Positions 47,712-56,938 of a DNA stretch of 64,000 nucleotides are shown one piece after another. Source of the DNA: Anoxybacillus tengchongensis (GTDB taxonomy: Bacteria; Bacillota; Bacilli; Bacillales; Anoxybacillaceae); NCBI RefSeq assembly GCF_014201585.1, contig NZ_JACHES010000001.1:363391-427390 (forward strand). Reading direction: 5' to 3'. The translations under genes and the position numbers were made by a program. Each line of letters starts with the position of its first letter. Position 1 is the first letter of the stretch. The notes under the pieces were generated by a model. It ran no database searches, was not told the DNA's origin, and saw nothing but the letters and a program-made list of their open reading frames with translations.

Positions 47712-50093
47712 ATGCGAACGGTGACACTAAAGGTGACTGGCATGACATGTGCTGCCTGCTCTACCCGCATTGAAAAAGTGATCAATAAAATGGACGGGGT
47801 AGAAGCGACCGTCAATTTAGCGATGGAAAAAGCGACTGTTCAATACGACCCGAATAAATGTAGCCTTGCCGATATTGAAGCGAAAATTGAAAAGTTAGGG
47901 TATGGCGTGGCGGCTGAAAAAGTGACGCTTGATATTGAAGGCATGACATGTGCCGCATGTGCGACACGGATTGAAAAAGGGTTACAGCGGATGGAAGGTG
48001 TAACGAGCGCAACAGTAAACTTAGCGACAAACAGTGCGGTTGTCGAATATAAAGAAGGCGTTACATCAGTCGAATACATTTTAGAAAAAATCAAAAAGCT
48101 TGGGTACAAAGGGCACATTCGAACCGACGAACGAAACGATGCTAGTCGGAACGAAGAACGGCTTAAGCAAAAACAACGGCAACTTGTTATTTCTATCCTT
48201 TTATCCTTACCTTTGCTTTATACGATGGTTACCCATATGCCATTTGATATAGGCTTGCCGATGCCGCACATATTAATGAATCCATGGGTTCAGCTTTTAT
48301 TAGCAACACCGGTTCAGTTTTATATCGGTGCTCCGTTTTATGTCGGAGCGTACCGGGCGTTACGAAACAAGAGCGCGAATATGGACGTTCTTGTCGCACT
48401 TGGCACATCGGCTGCTTATTTTTATAGTTTATTTGAAACGTTGCGGGCGCTCACGAATCATGAACCGCGCTTATATTTTGAAACGAGCGCCGTCTTGATT
48501 ACGCTTGTGCTTGTCGGCAAATACTTTGAAGCGCTTGCGAAAGGGAGAACGACGGAAGCGATTTCCAAGCTACTTAGCTTGCAAGCAAAAGAAGCGACTG
48601 TCATCCGTAATGGGGAAGAAAGAAAAGTTCCGTTAGAGGAAGTAGTAATCGGCGATACAATCCTTGTCAAGCCAGGAGAAAAAATCCCGGTGGACGGTAC
48701 GGTGATCGCCGGCTCTTCTTCAGTTGACGAATCGATGATTACCGGCGAATCGATTCCGGTAGATAAAAAAGAAGGGGACTTCGTGATCGGTGCAACAATC
48801 AACACGAACGGAATACTAACGATTCGCGCAGAAAAAGTCGGAAAAGATACCGCACTTGCCAATATTATTAAAATCGTCGAAGAGGCGCAAGGGTCGAAAG
48901 CGCCGATTCAGCGGATGGCGGATACGATTTCCGGCATTTTCGTTCCAATCGTTGTCGGCATTGCCATACTATCCTTTCTCATTTGGTATTTCGTTGTGGC
49001 GCCAAATGATTTACCAACCGCGCTGGAAGTGGCGATTGCTGTTCTTGTTATTGCGTGTCCTTGTGCACTCGGCCTTGCGACGCCGACGTCGATTATGGTC
49101 GGTACAGGAAAAGGGGCGGAACATGGCATTCTTTTTAAAGGGGGTGAGTATTTAGAAGGAACGCATAAAATTAACGCGGTGCTACTCGATAAAACCGGGA
49201 CCGTAACAAAAGGAAAACCAGAAGTGACTGATGTTTTGTCATTTCAAGAACATATGCTTGAGCATGCTGTTTCCGCCGAAAGTGCTTCTGAACATCCGCT
49301 AGCACAAGCGATTGTGGCGTACGGAAAAGCAAACGGAATCGTCGCGCAACCGTTGACGCAATTTTCTGCGCTTGTTGGGCATGGAATTGAAGCAACGGTG
49401 AACGGAAAGCACGTGCTCATCGGCACGCGCAAGTTAATGAACGAACGTGCGGTCAATATTGCCGAACATGAGCCAACAATGATAAAGCTTGAAAGCGAAG
49501 GAAAAACGGTCATGCTTGTTGCGATCGATGGACAGCTTGCTGGAATGATCGCTGTTGCCGATACGATCAAGGAAACATCAAAACAAGCGATTGCGACATT
49601 AAAACAAATGGGCATCGATGTATATATGGTGACAGGCGATAACAAACGAACAGCGGAAGCAATCGCCAAACAAGTCGGCATAGAACATGTGTATTCGGAA
49701 GTGCTTCCAGAACAGAAAGCGACGATTGTTGAACAGCTGCAAAAACAAGGGAAACGAGTCGCGATGGTCGGTGATGGAATTAATGACGCCCCAGCGCTTG
49801 CGAAAGCGGATATTGGGATGGCGATTGGCACAGGAGCAGATGTCGCGATTGAAACGGCAGATGTGACGCTCGTTGGCGGCGATTTGCTGCACATTCCAAA
49901 AGCGATTGAACTGAGTCGGCAAACGATGCGCAATATTCGTCAAAACTTGTTTTGGGCATTATTTTATAATAGCGTTGGCATTCCCGTCGCTGCAGCTGGA
50001 TTGTTACAACCGTGGATCGCTGGGGCAGCGATGGCATTTAGCTCTGTATCCGTTGTGACAAACGCGCTTCGTTTGAAACGCGTGAAACTATAA
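47712..50093 (+). CDS. copA: Copper-exporting P1B-type ATPase
   Basis: 793 aa. Two N-terminal metal-binding domains ([26 protein letters not shown]), eight membrane helices, actuator motif [11 protein letters not shown], ion-binding CPC in [13 protein letters not shown], phosphorylation site [12 protein letters not shown], nucleotide-binding SASEHPLAQ, and hinge [20 protein letters not shown]. Exports Cu(I) from the cytosol. It starts 14 bp after csoR. Confidence 0.98.
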   Translation: MRTVTLKVTGMTCAACSTRIEKVINKMDGVEATVNLAMEKATVQYDPNKCSLADIEAKIEKLGYGVAAEKVTLDIEGMTCAACATRIEKGLQRMEGVTSATVNLATNSAVVEYKEGVTSVEYILEKIKKLGYKGHIRTDERNDASRNEERLKQKQRQLVISILLSLPLLYTMVTHMPFDIGLPMPHILMNPWVQLLLATPVQFYIGAPFYVGAYRALRNKSANMDVLVALGTSAAYFYSLFETLRALTNHEPRLYFETSAVLITLVLVGKYFEALAKGRTTEAISKLLSLQAKEATVIRNGEERKVPLEEVVIGDTILVKPGEKIPVDGTVIAGSSSVDESMITGESIPVDKKEGDFVIGATINTNGILTIRAEKVGKDTALANIIKIVEEAQGSKAPIQRMADTISGIFVPIVVGIAILSFLIWYFVVAPNDLPTALEVAIAVLVIACPCALGLATPTSIMVGTGKGAEHGILFKGGEYLEGTHKINAVLLDKTGTVTKGKPEVTDVLSFQEHMLEHAVSAESASEHPLAQAIVAYGKANGIVAQPLTQFSALVGHGIEATVNGKHVLIGTRKLMNERAVNIAEHEPTMIKLESEGKTVMLVAIDGQLAGMIAVADTIKETSKQAIATLKQMGIDVYMVTGDNKRTAEAIAKQVGIEHVYSEVLPEQKATIVEQLQKQGKRVAMVGDGINDAPALAKADIGMAIGTGADVAIETADVTLVGGDLLHIPKAIELSRQTMRNIRQNLFWALFYNSVGIPVAAAGLLQPWIAGAAMAFSSVSVVTNALRLKRVKL

Positions 50094-50114
50094 ACATTCA
50101 AGGAGGAATGGACA

Positions 50115-50318
50115 ATGACCATTACATTACAAGTACAAGGAATGACATGCGGACATTGCAAAGCAGCGGTAACAAATGCGCTTCAAGAACTAGATGGCGT
50201 CAGCCGCGTCGAAGTGCATTTGCAAGAAGGTACCGTTGATGTCGAGTATGATGAAACAAAAGTAAGCGTAGAAAAACTAAAAGAAGCGATTGAAGAGCAA
50301 GGATATGATGTGAAGTGA
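50115..50318 (+). CDS. copZ: Copper chaperone
   Basis: 67 aa HMA-fold protein with VQGMTCGHCKAAVTNALQEL (CxxC Cu(I) site) and the C-terminal IEEQGYDVK. AAGGAGG before the ATG, 21 bp after copA. Delivers Cu(I) to CopA and to CsoR. A truncated paralogue lies at 55190-55291. Confidence 0.97.
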   Translation: MTITLQVQGMTCGHCKAAVTNALQELDGVSRVEVHLQEGTVDVEYDETKVSVEKLKEAIEEQGYDVK

Positions 50319-50324
50319 GGGAGA

Positions 50325-50360
50325 AAAGGGTATTCCTCTGTCGAAGGGATGCCCTTTTTT
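50325..50360 (+). terminator. Terminator of the csoR-copA-copZ operon
   Basis: AAAGGGTATTCC pairs with GGGATGCCCTTT (G-T pairs allowed) around TCTGTCGAA and ends in a T6 run. Confidence 0.85.
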
Positions 50361-50399
50361 AGTATCGAAAGGTTTTTTCTTTTTATGAAGAATAATGAA

Positions 50400-50838
50400 C
50401 CCGAGTTCGATAGTCACTAGGCAAACAAAATGCCTCTCGCCCCTTGATACAAAAAGGAACGGAGTCATTTGGGCACACTTCGGGCGTGTATCTAGAAGGC
50501 CGGTTAAAAACCATGATTTTCGCTTCATCCGCATTTTCTGTTGTGAGAGAAGAACTGATTTTTCATTAAATCACCGGTCTTCTAGAGCCGCAAAGAGTTG
50601 CGATTGTTTGGCCGTCAGTTCGGTTCGTTGATCAAGGTCTCCGTTTTTTAAAGAAAAATGCTCAAGCATGAGACGCTCGCATTCGTCTCTTACGTTCGGC
50701 CACGATTCATGAGTCAGGAGAAAGGAATCGCGAAATGCTTTTGGCCAGACGCTCCAAGACAATGCGATCCACCTCGTCTTCGCGCCCCAACGAATCCATC
50801 ACCTTCGCTTTCGCATAGTTGGCCTTTGGGTCCCATTC
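50400..50838 (-). mobile_element. IS1634-family remnant, copy B (right of copper operon)
   Basis: Same orientation and same two ends as copy A: the left part shares CACTAGGCAAAC and CTTCGGGCGTGTATCTA; the right part encodes FLLTHESWPNVRDECERLML and TELTAKQSQLFAALEDR. The middle (50507-50580) differs from copy A. The upstream end breaks off at about 50838 without the palindrome of copy A. Confidence 0.75.
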
Positions 50839-50942
50839 TTATCATTCATCGCGTAAGATCGACAAAAAATCGGGGTACGTCTTTAAAGCTTTTGACAGTA
50901 CCTCTTAAATTTTGTATTTTTTTGAAACATAAACTGTTTATA

Positions 50943-50972
50943 TTGATTGTTTTTCTTAAATTAAATAATAAT
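50943..50972 (+). promoter_or_regulatory. Promoter of the short-peptide gene
   Basis: TTGATT (50943-50948), 17-bp AT-rich spacer, TAATAA (50966-50971). It lies ~50 bp before the peptide start in a region of very high AT content. Confidence 0.55.
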
Positions 50973-51020
50973 AGAATTGTAGGTTTTTAATTCCATTTTG
51001 TAATAAGAAAGGTGGTGAAT

Positions 51021-51137
51021 ATGATGAATTTTGTAACTCCTAAAACGATTAATTCTCAAATTGCTGGATGTTACATTACACCTTTTAAGTCGAGACTACT
51101 TACCGCTTGCTGGAACCAATATTTGTTGGCTGTTTAA
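51021..51137 (+). CDS. Short peptide (38 aa), candidate ribosomal peptide precursor
   Basis: Residues 1-20 are MMNFVTPKTINSQIAGCYIT, followed by PFKSRLLTACWNQYLLAV. It has two Cys (17, 30), four Thr and two Ser, and an aromatic C-terminal half. AGAAAGGTGGTGA gives a good RBS, a promoter lies upstream and a strong terminator follows at once, so it is an independently expressed unit. Downstream lie a gene split by an IS and an ABC transporter. No known bacteriocin family is recognised. Confidence 0.6.
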   Translation: MMNFVTPKTINSQIAGCYITPFKSRLLTACWNQYLLAV

Positions 51138-51145
51138 AATGGCTA

Positions 51146-51184
51146 AAAAATTAGGGCATGCATTTTTGTATGCCCTAATTTTTG
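51146..51184 (+). terminator. Terminator between the short-peptide gene and the transporter genes
   Basis: TTAGGGCAT (51151-51159) and ATGCCCTAA (51170-51178) form a perfect 9-bp stem extended by A5/T5 around a 10-nt loop. Such partial terminators often keep a precursor peptide in excess over its processing genes. Confidence 0.85.
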
Positions 51185-51199
51185 AGGGGGGATATGTTT

Positions 51200-51233
51200 A
51201 TGTTTTTGAAGCTTAAAGCAAATACAAAAGTAA
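51200..51233 (+). pseudogene. 5' fragment of a gene interrupted by IS701
   Basis: ATG 51200 behind GAGGGGGG opens MFLKLKANTKV and runs straight into the left end of the IS701 element. The likely continuation is the open frame on the other side of the element (52597-53197). The two frames do not join exactly; one base appears missing and no target duplication is seen. Confidence 0.5.
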
Positions 51234-52596
51234 CTGTAGTTGAGCAATTTTTGTTACAATAATTACCATTTAAAAAGAGACAAACGGGGTACCCCTTATG
51301 CCACATGGAGCTGTTTTTTCACGGCATCAATGGGAATATTTTGTTTCGCTGCACCGTAGATAAATTCTACAAGACGATGTGCTTTGTTCGTTCGGAGAAA
51401 GTCAAGCCCGGTAGAGAAATCACCGTTGGACTCGAACATACTGTACACATAAGTCAGTTGTACCAGAATCCAATACCATTTTACCGCCCGACGCCCGCGA
51501 ACGCGGTATCCATCGAGTTTCAGCTGGTCTTTCGCTTGACGGAAAAAACATTCGATCGACCAACGTGCAGCATAGTAGCGCAAGATGTCTTCATCGCTTA
51601 GCTCCCGGCTGGTGCTTAAGACGCAGTGAAGATGTTCCGATGTCATCGGCTGATTGGCTTTCCAAGCGAGCAGCACCACCGCATGGTCGAGACCGTTGAG
51701 CGCTCCTTCGTAACGATAGACGCGATAACGCTCTTCTCCCACCGTGACGAGGCGAGTGTCTTTCGGTTCGATGGAGCGGGCTAACTGCTTCGCTTGGACG
51801 GCAACGCCGTTCGGATAGAGAATCCGGTTTGTCTTGAGCATCGCGATGACATGGAACCCTTTTTTCAAGCAGGCTCCCACGAGGGTTTTCGATGGATACC
51901 AAGAGTCCATGAGCACATAAACGGGGCGACTCACATCCAACGAAGAAAGCATCTCGATCGCGAGTTCCCCTTTGCTTTTCCCCGCCGTCTTGTCGTAGAG
52001 GCGAAAGGCAAAAGGAAACGCTTGGATCATCGTATGAACCATGAGCCAAACGAGAGAATGTCCCCAGATCGATTTTTTCTCTGCGTGACAATAGTGCCAA
52101 TCACACCCTTGAATGGCGTGTGTTGCCCGTGACGAGGGCTTCGTTTTTTGGCAAATCGTATCATCGATCGAAACAAAAATGGGTTGATTCTCTCGTTTCG
52201 AGCTGCGTTCGACACGATGAAGCACCCACTGCTGGAGTTTGCGAAGCAGCGTCTCTTCCTCCCATGGGCTTTTCGTGAAAAAATGGCTCAGTGTCGTGCG
52301 GTGGTGCGGATGAAAGCTCCCATGATGAAGATCGGTCAATGTTCCCGAAAAGCCCTTTGTAATCATCGCATCCACGATATGAACGAGATGCTTCATGACA
52401 GGTTTCGAGAAATAAAGCGCCAACCCCAACATCGTCAAAAACTTGTGGATTCCTTGGTGATGTGCTAATCTATTCATGAGACATGAACCTCCTTGTGAAT
52501 GGTTTGGTGACACATCTATTCTAATCAAGGAATCGGGTTCATGTCTTCTTTTTTGTTTGGTTGTAAATTTATGTTAGCAAATTTACTCATCTACAG
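51234..52596 (-). mobile_element. IS701-family insertion sequence, complete
   Basis: Imperfect terminal inverted repeats start CTGTAGTTGAG on the left and, read inwards on the minus strand, CTGTAGATGAG on the right; similarity continues for ~30 bp. The extent is about 1363 bp. A matching right end occurs in the truncated copy at 42394. No clear 4-bp target duplication was found (GTAA/TTTT). Confidence 0.8.
51296..52477 (-). CDS. IS701-family transposase (DDE)
   Basis: 393 aa. DDE catalytic core: FVSIDDTICQK (D), VLMDSWYPSKTL (D) and AARWSIECFFRQAKDQLKLD (Y/R..E..K signature). ATG 52477 with AAGGAGG ten nt upstream; longer in-frame openings are not needed. Intact, so the element may be mobile. 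Confidence 0.93.
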   Translation of the reverse strand: MNRLAHHQGIHKFLTMLGLALYFSKPVMKHLVHIVDAMITKGFSGTLTDLHHGSFHPHHRTTLSHFFTKSPWEEETLLRKLQQWVLHRVERSSKRENQPIFVSIDDTICQKTKPSSRATHAIQGCDWHYCHAEKKSIWGHSLVWLMVHTMIQAFPFAFRLYDKTAGKSKGELAIEMLSSLDVSRPVYVLMDSWYPSKTLVGACLKKGFHVIAMLKTNRILYPNGVAVQAKQLARSIEPKDTRLVTVGEERYRVYRYEGALNGLDHAVVLLAWKANQPMTSEHLHCVLSTSRELSDEDILRYYAARWSIECFFRQAKDQLKLDGYRVRGRRAVKWYWILVQLTYVYSMFESNGDFSTGLDFLRTNKAHRLVEFIYGAAKQNIPIDAVKKQLHVA

Positions 52597-52618
52597 TTTT
52601 TTAATTGAAAATATTATA

Positions 52619-53197
52619 ATGACCATTTTTTTTCAGCGAGAAAACGGTGAATGGGATGTCCTGCAATATGATTGTGGAAAAGAGATATACAAAGAGCAAA
52701 TAGAAGAATTCGTTTCAACAAATATATTAAATTTTATGGATTACACGAGTGTATTTGACGAATTTGACTACATTATGCTCGAAGAAAAAGATATAATACT
52801 TTTATTTAATGTTTTTTTACAATATTTTTATGAAAGACAAGAAGTCCATACGCTAGATGATGGCGATGTTTTTTGTTTCGTAGGTCAGGATGGTCAGAAA
52901 ATTTGTTTTTCTAACAAAATAGATCTAAGAAAAACGTATCCCGTTTTCTTGGAAAAATTAGTTTATATTGATACGTCTAGGATATTGAAGGGAACTATTC
53001 GATACGTAAAAACGAAAAAAATTATTAATTACTCAACAATCTTAAATTTCCATAACGGCGATATACATCTACTGTTAGATTTGAACCGTACCCATAAGAA
53101 CAAGTTCTTGTTTAGATCAAATATTCGTGAATTTTTTAGTAATTTTTATATTTTGGATCAGAATCAAAAATGTATTTTATTCGAAATAAATAAGTGA
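52619..53197 (+). pseudogene. 3' part of the IS-interrupted gene, function unknown
   Basis: 192 residues from ATG 52619, with the frame open back to the IS edge (FLIENII before it). Acidic-aromatic protein: RENGEWDVLQYDCGKEIYKE, EEFVSTNILNFMDYTSVFD, DDGDVFCFVGQDGQKICF and SNFYILDQNQKCILFEINK. No RBS precedes ATG 52619, so translation would depend on the IS. Position ahead of the ABC genes suggests a maturation or regulatory role for the peptide; no family recognised. Confidence 0.5.
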
Positions 53198-53207
53198 GGG
53201 CGAACAT

Positions 53208-53903
53208 ATGTTACGGTTAGAACATATCACTATAAAATACAATGAAAGAGTGATCTTTCGCGACTTAAGCTATCAATTTCAAGAGAATAAAATATATGGT
53301 CTAATCGGGAGAAACGGAGCGGGAAAGACAACATTGTTAAAAACGATCGTACGTTTGAAAAAAGAAGAATACGGAGATATTTTTTGGGGGGATGTTTCCA
53401 TTAAAAACAAAGATTATTTTGATTTGGATGCTACGTTCATTAGCGATGATCACTCTTTTTTTCAAGATTTGACGATGTACGAACAAATGTTGTTTTTATG
53501 TAAAATTAAGGGGCTTCAAAAAACAAAAGCACAAAAGAAAATAGAAGGAATTGTCGACCTGTTTAAGTTGGGAGACTACATTGATTATTTTCCTCATGCG
53601 CTTTCGAGGGGGACGCTTCAAAGGTTTGGTATTGCCTTTGGGTATTTAAGAGGGAGTAAGTTGCTGTTATTGGATGAACCTTTTATTACCCTTGATCCAA
53701 TCCAAGTGAATACATTGGAAAAATTATTAATATCTCAAAAAAGTCCGAACAGAATTATTGTTGTTTCTAGCCATGACTTGGATAGTTTAGAAGCCATTTG
53801 CGATGAATATTTAATCATTAAAGATAAGAACGTTATTCGTTATCTTCCTAATGAAATTGGACGGTCAACAATTACTCAAATCATTGGTGATAGTTATGAA
53901 TAG
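53208..53903 (+). CDS. ABC transporter ATP-binding protein of the peptide locus
   Basis: 231 aa. Walker A GLIGRNGAGKTTLLK, degenerate signature HALSRGTLQRFGIA (LSRGT for LSGGQ), Walker B LLLLDEPFITLD and H-loop VVSSHDLDSLEAI. The C-terminal LPNEIGRSTITQIIGD is extra. GAGGGCG precedes the ATG; it overlaps the permease gene by 8 bp. Forms a transporter with the next gene. Confidence 0.9.
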   Translation: MLRLEHITIKYNERVIFRDLSYQFQENKIYGLIGRNGAGKTTLLKTIVRLKKEEYGDIFWGDVSIKNKDYFDLDATFISDDHSFFQDLTMYEQMLFLCKIKGLQKTKAQKKIEGIVDLFKLGDYIDYFPHALSRGTLQRFGIAFGYLRGSKLLLLDEPFITLDPIQVNTLEKLLISQKSPNRIIVVSSHDLDSLEAICDEYLIIKDKNVIRYLPNEIGRSTITQIIGDSYE

Positions 53904-55089
53904 TCATATCGTATATTATTTTATACTCAATCAAATGAGAAAAGGGATGCGGATCGTCAAACAATATCCTTTCTATGTCGTTGGGATGATTGTTGCCATG
54001 TTTTTTCTTGTTCCCGTAGCAATCGATTTGAGTCGTGTTTATGGGAATATCGTTAATCACTATGCTCCTTATTTGATTTTTGTTTATGGGGTAGTCAAGT
54101 TATTTCAAAATAACCCGATCATAAATGTTCCGTTTCAAATTTTTCAGTATCGGCTTTTTGATTTTAAAAAATTTAAGCGATATTTGCTCATGAAAATGAT
54201 TTTCCCCAGCATCGTTTTTTTGATCGTCTATATGCTATTCATGCAACAAGTCAGCATATCGTTGATTATAGCTCTATTAGCTAATGTTCTTTTTAATTAC
54301 CTATGTTTCATGCGTTATCAATATGAAATATTGTATGTTCAGTTGCTCATGATGAGTACAGTGGTGTTAGGTTTCATAGCGATTTATGTAAAGGCGATAA
54401 TAATTCCAGCTTTGATGTTTGTGGCGATGATTATACATTTGTTTTCTTTGAAATCGCTAGACTATTCATTATTGCATCGCTACTATCAAATTATGTCTAA
54501 AATGGGAGAGGGACTGTTAAATAAAGATATAAGTAAAATATTGGAGATTCAACAGTTACTCACAACAAAAAAAGTGTCATCAAATACAAAGTTATTGCTG
54601 AAGTATTATGATCAAGATTATTCATTTTACTTCATGAGGGAAGCTTTAAAAATCAGGTACTATCAGAAAGATTTTTTTGCTTACGTAACAACTTTGTTAC
54701 TATTTAGCATGGCAGGAATTTGGCTAGACCATTTTTATTACGAAGTGGTTTACATTTTTTTAGTCATTTTTTTCACGGATCATATGTTGACGAAATTGAA
54801 CAAATATGAGTTAGAAACAATGAAAAAAAGTCTCGTTTTTCATATCAACTTGAGACAGTATGTGAAAAGAAAATATATATGCCACCTTATTTTTATGTTA
54901 GTGCCTATCATTTTAAGTTTTTCAATTTTGATAAAGCTACCGCTTTCCTTTTTGTTGATTTGGGGATGTTTACCTCTGAAAAATGTATTATTTAATTATA
55001 CAGAAAAAAAGTTTTTCAGAGCGATGCTATATGCTCTAGGGGGGGTACTGTACTCTTTTCCTTATATAGAAATGACATGGCTCCATTAA
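53896..55089 (+). CDS. ABC transporter permease-like protein of the peptide locus
   Basis: 397 aa with ~9-10 membrane helices and long basic loops (LMKMIFPSIVFLIVYMLFM; LLANVLFNYLCFMRYQYEIL; CHLIFMLVPIILSFSILIKL). A central soluble stretch near KMGEGLLNKDISKILEIQQL splits the helices into two sets. Size and layout fit ABC-2-type exporters, but no known family is clear. ATG 53896 overlaps the ATPase stop. Confidence 0.8.
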   Translation: MNSHIVYYFILNQMRKGMRIVKQYPFYVVGMIVAMFFLVPVAIDLSRVYGNIVNHYAPYLIFVYGVVKLFQNNPIINVPFQIFQYRLFDFKKFKRYLLMKMIFPSIVFLIVYMLFMQQVSISLIIALLANVLFNYLCFMRYQYEILYVQLLMMSTVVLGFIAIYVKAIIIPALMFVAMIIHLFSLKSLDYSLLHRYYQIMSKMGEGLLNKDISKILEIQQLLTTKKVSSNTKLLLKYYDQDYSFYFMREALKIRYYQKDFFAYVTTLLLFSMAGIWLDHFYYEVVYIFLVIFFTDHMLTKLNKYELETMKKSLVFHINLRQYVKRKYICHLIFMLVPIILSFSILIKLPLSFLLIWGCLPLKNVLFNYTEKKFFRAMLYALGGVLYSFPYIEMTWLH

Positions 55090-55189
55090 TAATTCAATTG
55101 GATTAAGAGTGAATGTGGGAGGCACAACTCATACGTTTGTATCCCCTCGTCAGCGATGCGTTTGTCTTTTTGCGAAGCGATCTGAAACC

Positions 55190-55291
55190 AAGGATACGGT
55201 TAATGTAGATTATGATGAAACAAAAGTAAGCGTAGAAAAACTGAAAGAAGTGATTGAAGAGCAAGGATATGATGTGAAGTGAGGGAGAAAA
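55190..55291 (+). pseudogene. 3' fragment of a second copZ
   Basis: KDTVNVDYDETKVSVEKLKE and VIEEQGYDVK match the C-terminal ~30 residues of copZ (50115-50318) with about three changes; identity continues past the stop for ~10 bp. The 5' half with the CxxC site is missing. Confidence 0.9.
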
Positions 55292-55328
55292 GAGGGTGTC
55301 CAAACGTGTTGGGCACCCTCTTTTCTAC
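55283..55328. terminator. Strong bidirectional terminator
   Basis: AGAAAAGAGGGTG(T)CC and GG(G)CACCCTCTTTTCT pair over ~15 bp around AAACGTGTT, with A- and T-rich sides. It separates the copZ fragment from the convergent multicopper oxidase gene. Confidence 0.85.
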
Positions 55329-56812
55329 TCCCCTTTATTCGTTGTGTCATTCGGATCTGGGGTATAGTCCGATTTGTAGTCGGTATATTTGACCTCTGTC
55401 ACCATTCCCGCTGACGCATGGTGCAAGTCGTGGCAATGGAACATCCAATTCCCTGAATTATCTGCTTGAAATGCGACGACATATTCTTCACCCGGATTTA
55501 TATTTAACGTATCTTTAATCAATGGAGAGCCTGTAATAGGCTTCCCGTTTTTGCTTAATACTTGGAAGAAATGTCCGTGTAAATGCATCGGGTGGACGTC
55601 CATAGGTGAATGGTTCACGAATTTTACTTTGACGAGATCGCCTTTTTTCACGTTAACTGTAGCTGTGTCAGGATACGTTTTCCCGTTAATCGTGAAAACC
55701 ACCCCATTTTTGCCCATTGCTGTTCCTAAATTCATTGTGTATTCGACATCATATGTTTGGTCTAATGTAAATCGAGCCGGTTTCTGTTTTCCGTATGTCG
55801 TTATATCTACAACAGGAAGCGTTTCTTTTGCACTTGCTTTGTCCGTATGGCTTGTTTGTCCTTCGTATTGAATTTTCACTTTCATGCCATCGGTGCCTTT
55901 CATATTTCCATGGCATTCTAGTAACCATTCGCCTGGATTATTCGCTATAAATTCAATGTCGTAACGCTCGCCGGGAGCGATATTTAACAATTCGTCTTTG
56001 ATTGGTTGTGGGCTGTTGATCGGCTGACCATCCGTTGCGACAATTTGAAACTCATGTCCGTGCAAATGAAGCTTGTGGGACATGTACCCTGCGTTAATTA
56101 GGCGAAGCCGTACTTTTTCTTCTTTTTTTACTTTTAACGGTTCAATGGCCGTTCCGCTCTTTCCGTTTATAGTGAAAATATCGTACATGCTCATATCATG
56201 CATCATCCCATTGCCACCGTGATGCATATTTGTATGCTGAGCATGTCCGTTTGTTGACGATGTTTCTGGTTGACTCATCCATTCGTCTAGCACTAGCGTA
56301 TAGTCTCGATCGACTTTTTCTTCCTTTTTCGGTTCGACGATCAGAGTGCCGTATAACCCTTTATCCACTTGCTCGGCGCTTTTTTGATGCGAATGATACC
56401 AATATGTCCCAGGGATCGTTGCCGTAAATTCATACGTAAATGTTTCGCCAGGTTTGACTGCGTCCATTGTGACGCCAGGTACGCCATCTTGGTTAATTGG
56501 AACAGGATAGCCGTGCCAATGAATGGCCGTCGGTTCTGGTAATTCATTTTTAAAGACAATTTTTACGCGCTCTCCTTGCTTTACGCGAATTTGCGCTCCG
56601 GGAACGGAACCGTTATACGTATAAACAGGAACGGTTATGTTGTCATTTATTTGCAACTGCGCCTCTTTTGCAACAAGATGAATTTCTTGTCCGGACAATA
56701 CGTCCGATCGTTTCGTTTTTTCTTTATGCTCTGTTGAATGATGTGGAGAATGATTTGTGCATGCAGCGGTGAACGTAGCGAGCACAGCCAATATAAACAG
56801 TTGTCGTAACAT
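55325..56812 (-). CDS. Multicopper oxidase, lipoprotein
   Basis: 495 aa. Lipobox FTAACTN predicts attachment to the outer membrane face of the cell. Copper motifs: IHWHGYPVP and YWYHSHQKS (type 2/3), HKLHLHGHEFQ, then HPMHLHGHFFQV and HCHDLHHASAGMV (type 1/3 with axial Met). His/Met-rich NGHAQHTNMHHGGNGMMHDM resembles Cu(I)-oxidase inserts. Probably oxidises Cu(I) for copper tolerance; the nearby copZ fragment suggests it once adjoined a cop operon. Confidence 0.93.
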   Translation of the reverse strand: MLRQLFILAVLATFTAACTNHSPHHSTEHKEKTKRSDVLSGQEIHLVAKEAQLQINDNITVPVYTYNGSVPGAQIRVKQGERVKIVFKNELPEPTAIHWHGYPVPINQDGVPGVTMDAVKPGETFTYEFTATIPGTYWYHSHQKSAEQVDKGLYGTLIVEPKKEEKVDRDYTLVLDEWMSQPETSSTNGHAQHTNMHHGGNGMMHDMSMYDIFTINGKSGTAIEPLKVKKEEKVRLRLINAGYMSHKLHLHGHEFQIVATDGQPINSPQPIKDELLNIAPGERYDIEFIANNPGEWLLECHGNMKGTDGMKVKIQYEGQTSHTDKASAKETLPVVDITTYGKQKPARFTLDQTYDVEYTMNLGTAMGKNGVVFTINGKTYPDTATVNVKKGDLVKVKFVNHSPMDVHPMHLHGHFFQVLSKNGKPITGSPLIKDTLNINPGEEYVVAFQADNSGNWMFHCHDLHHASAGMVTEVKYTDYKSDYTPDPNDTTNKGE

Positions 56813-56938
56813 TTTATTTCCCCTTTCTAAATCTTATTGCCACTATTGTAAAATAAAAATATGGAGAATTTATGAATGTGGATGACGGTTCTCGTTTCAG
56901 CATAAGATGAAGAAGAAAAAGAAAAAAGGAGAATGTGT

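Noticed and set aside
49244..49933. 229-codon minus-strand frame inside copA
   Set aside because: Ser/Ala-rich antisense shadow of the ATPase gene.
51230..52600. Target-site duplication of the IS701 element
   Set aside because: The 4-bp flanks GTAA and TTTT do not match; shifting the ends by 1-2 bp does not give a repeat.
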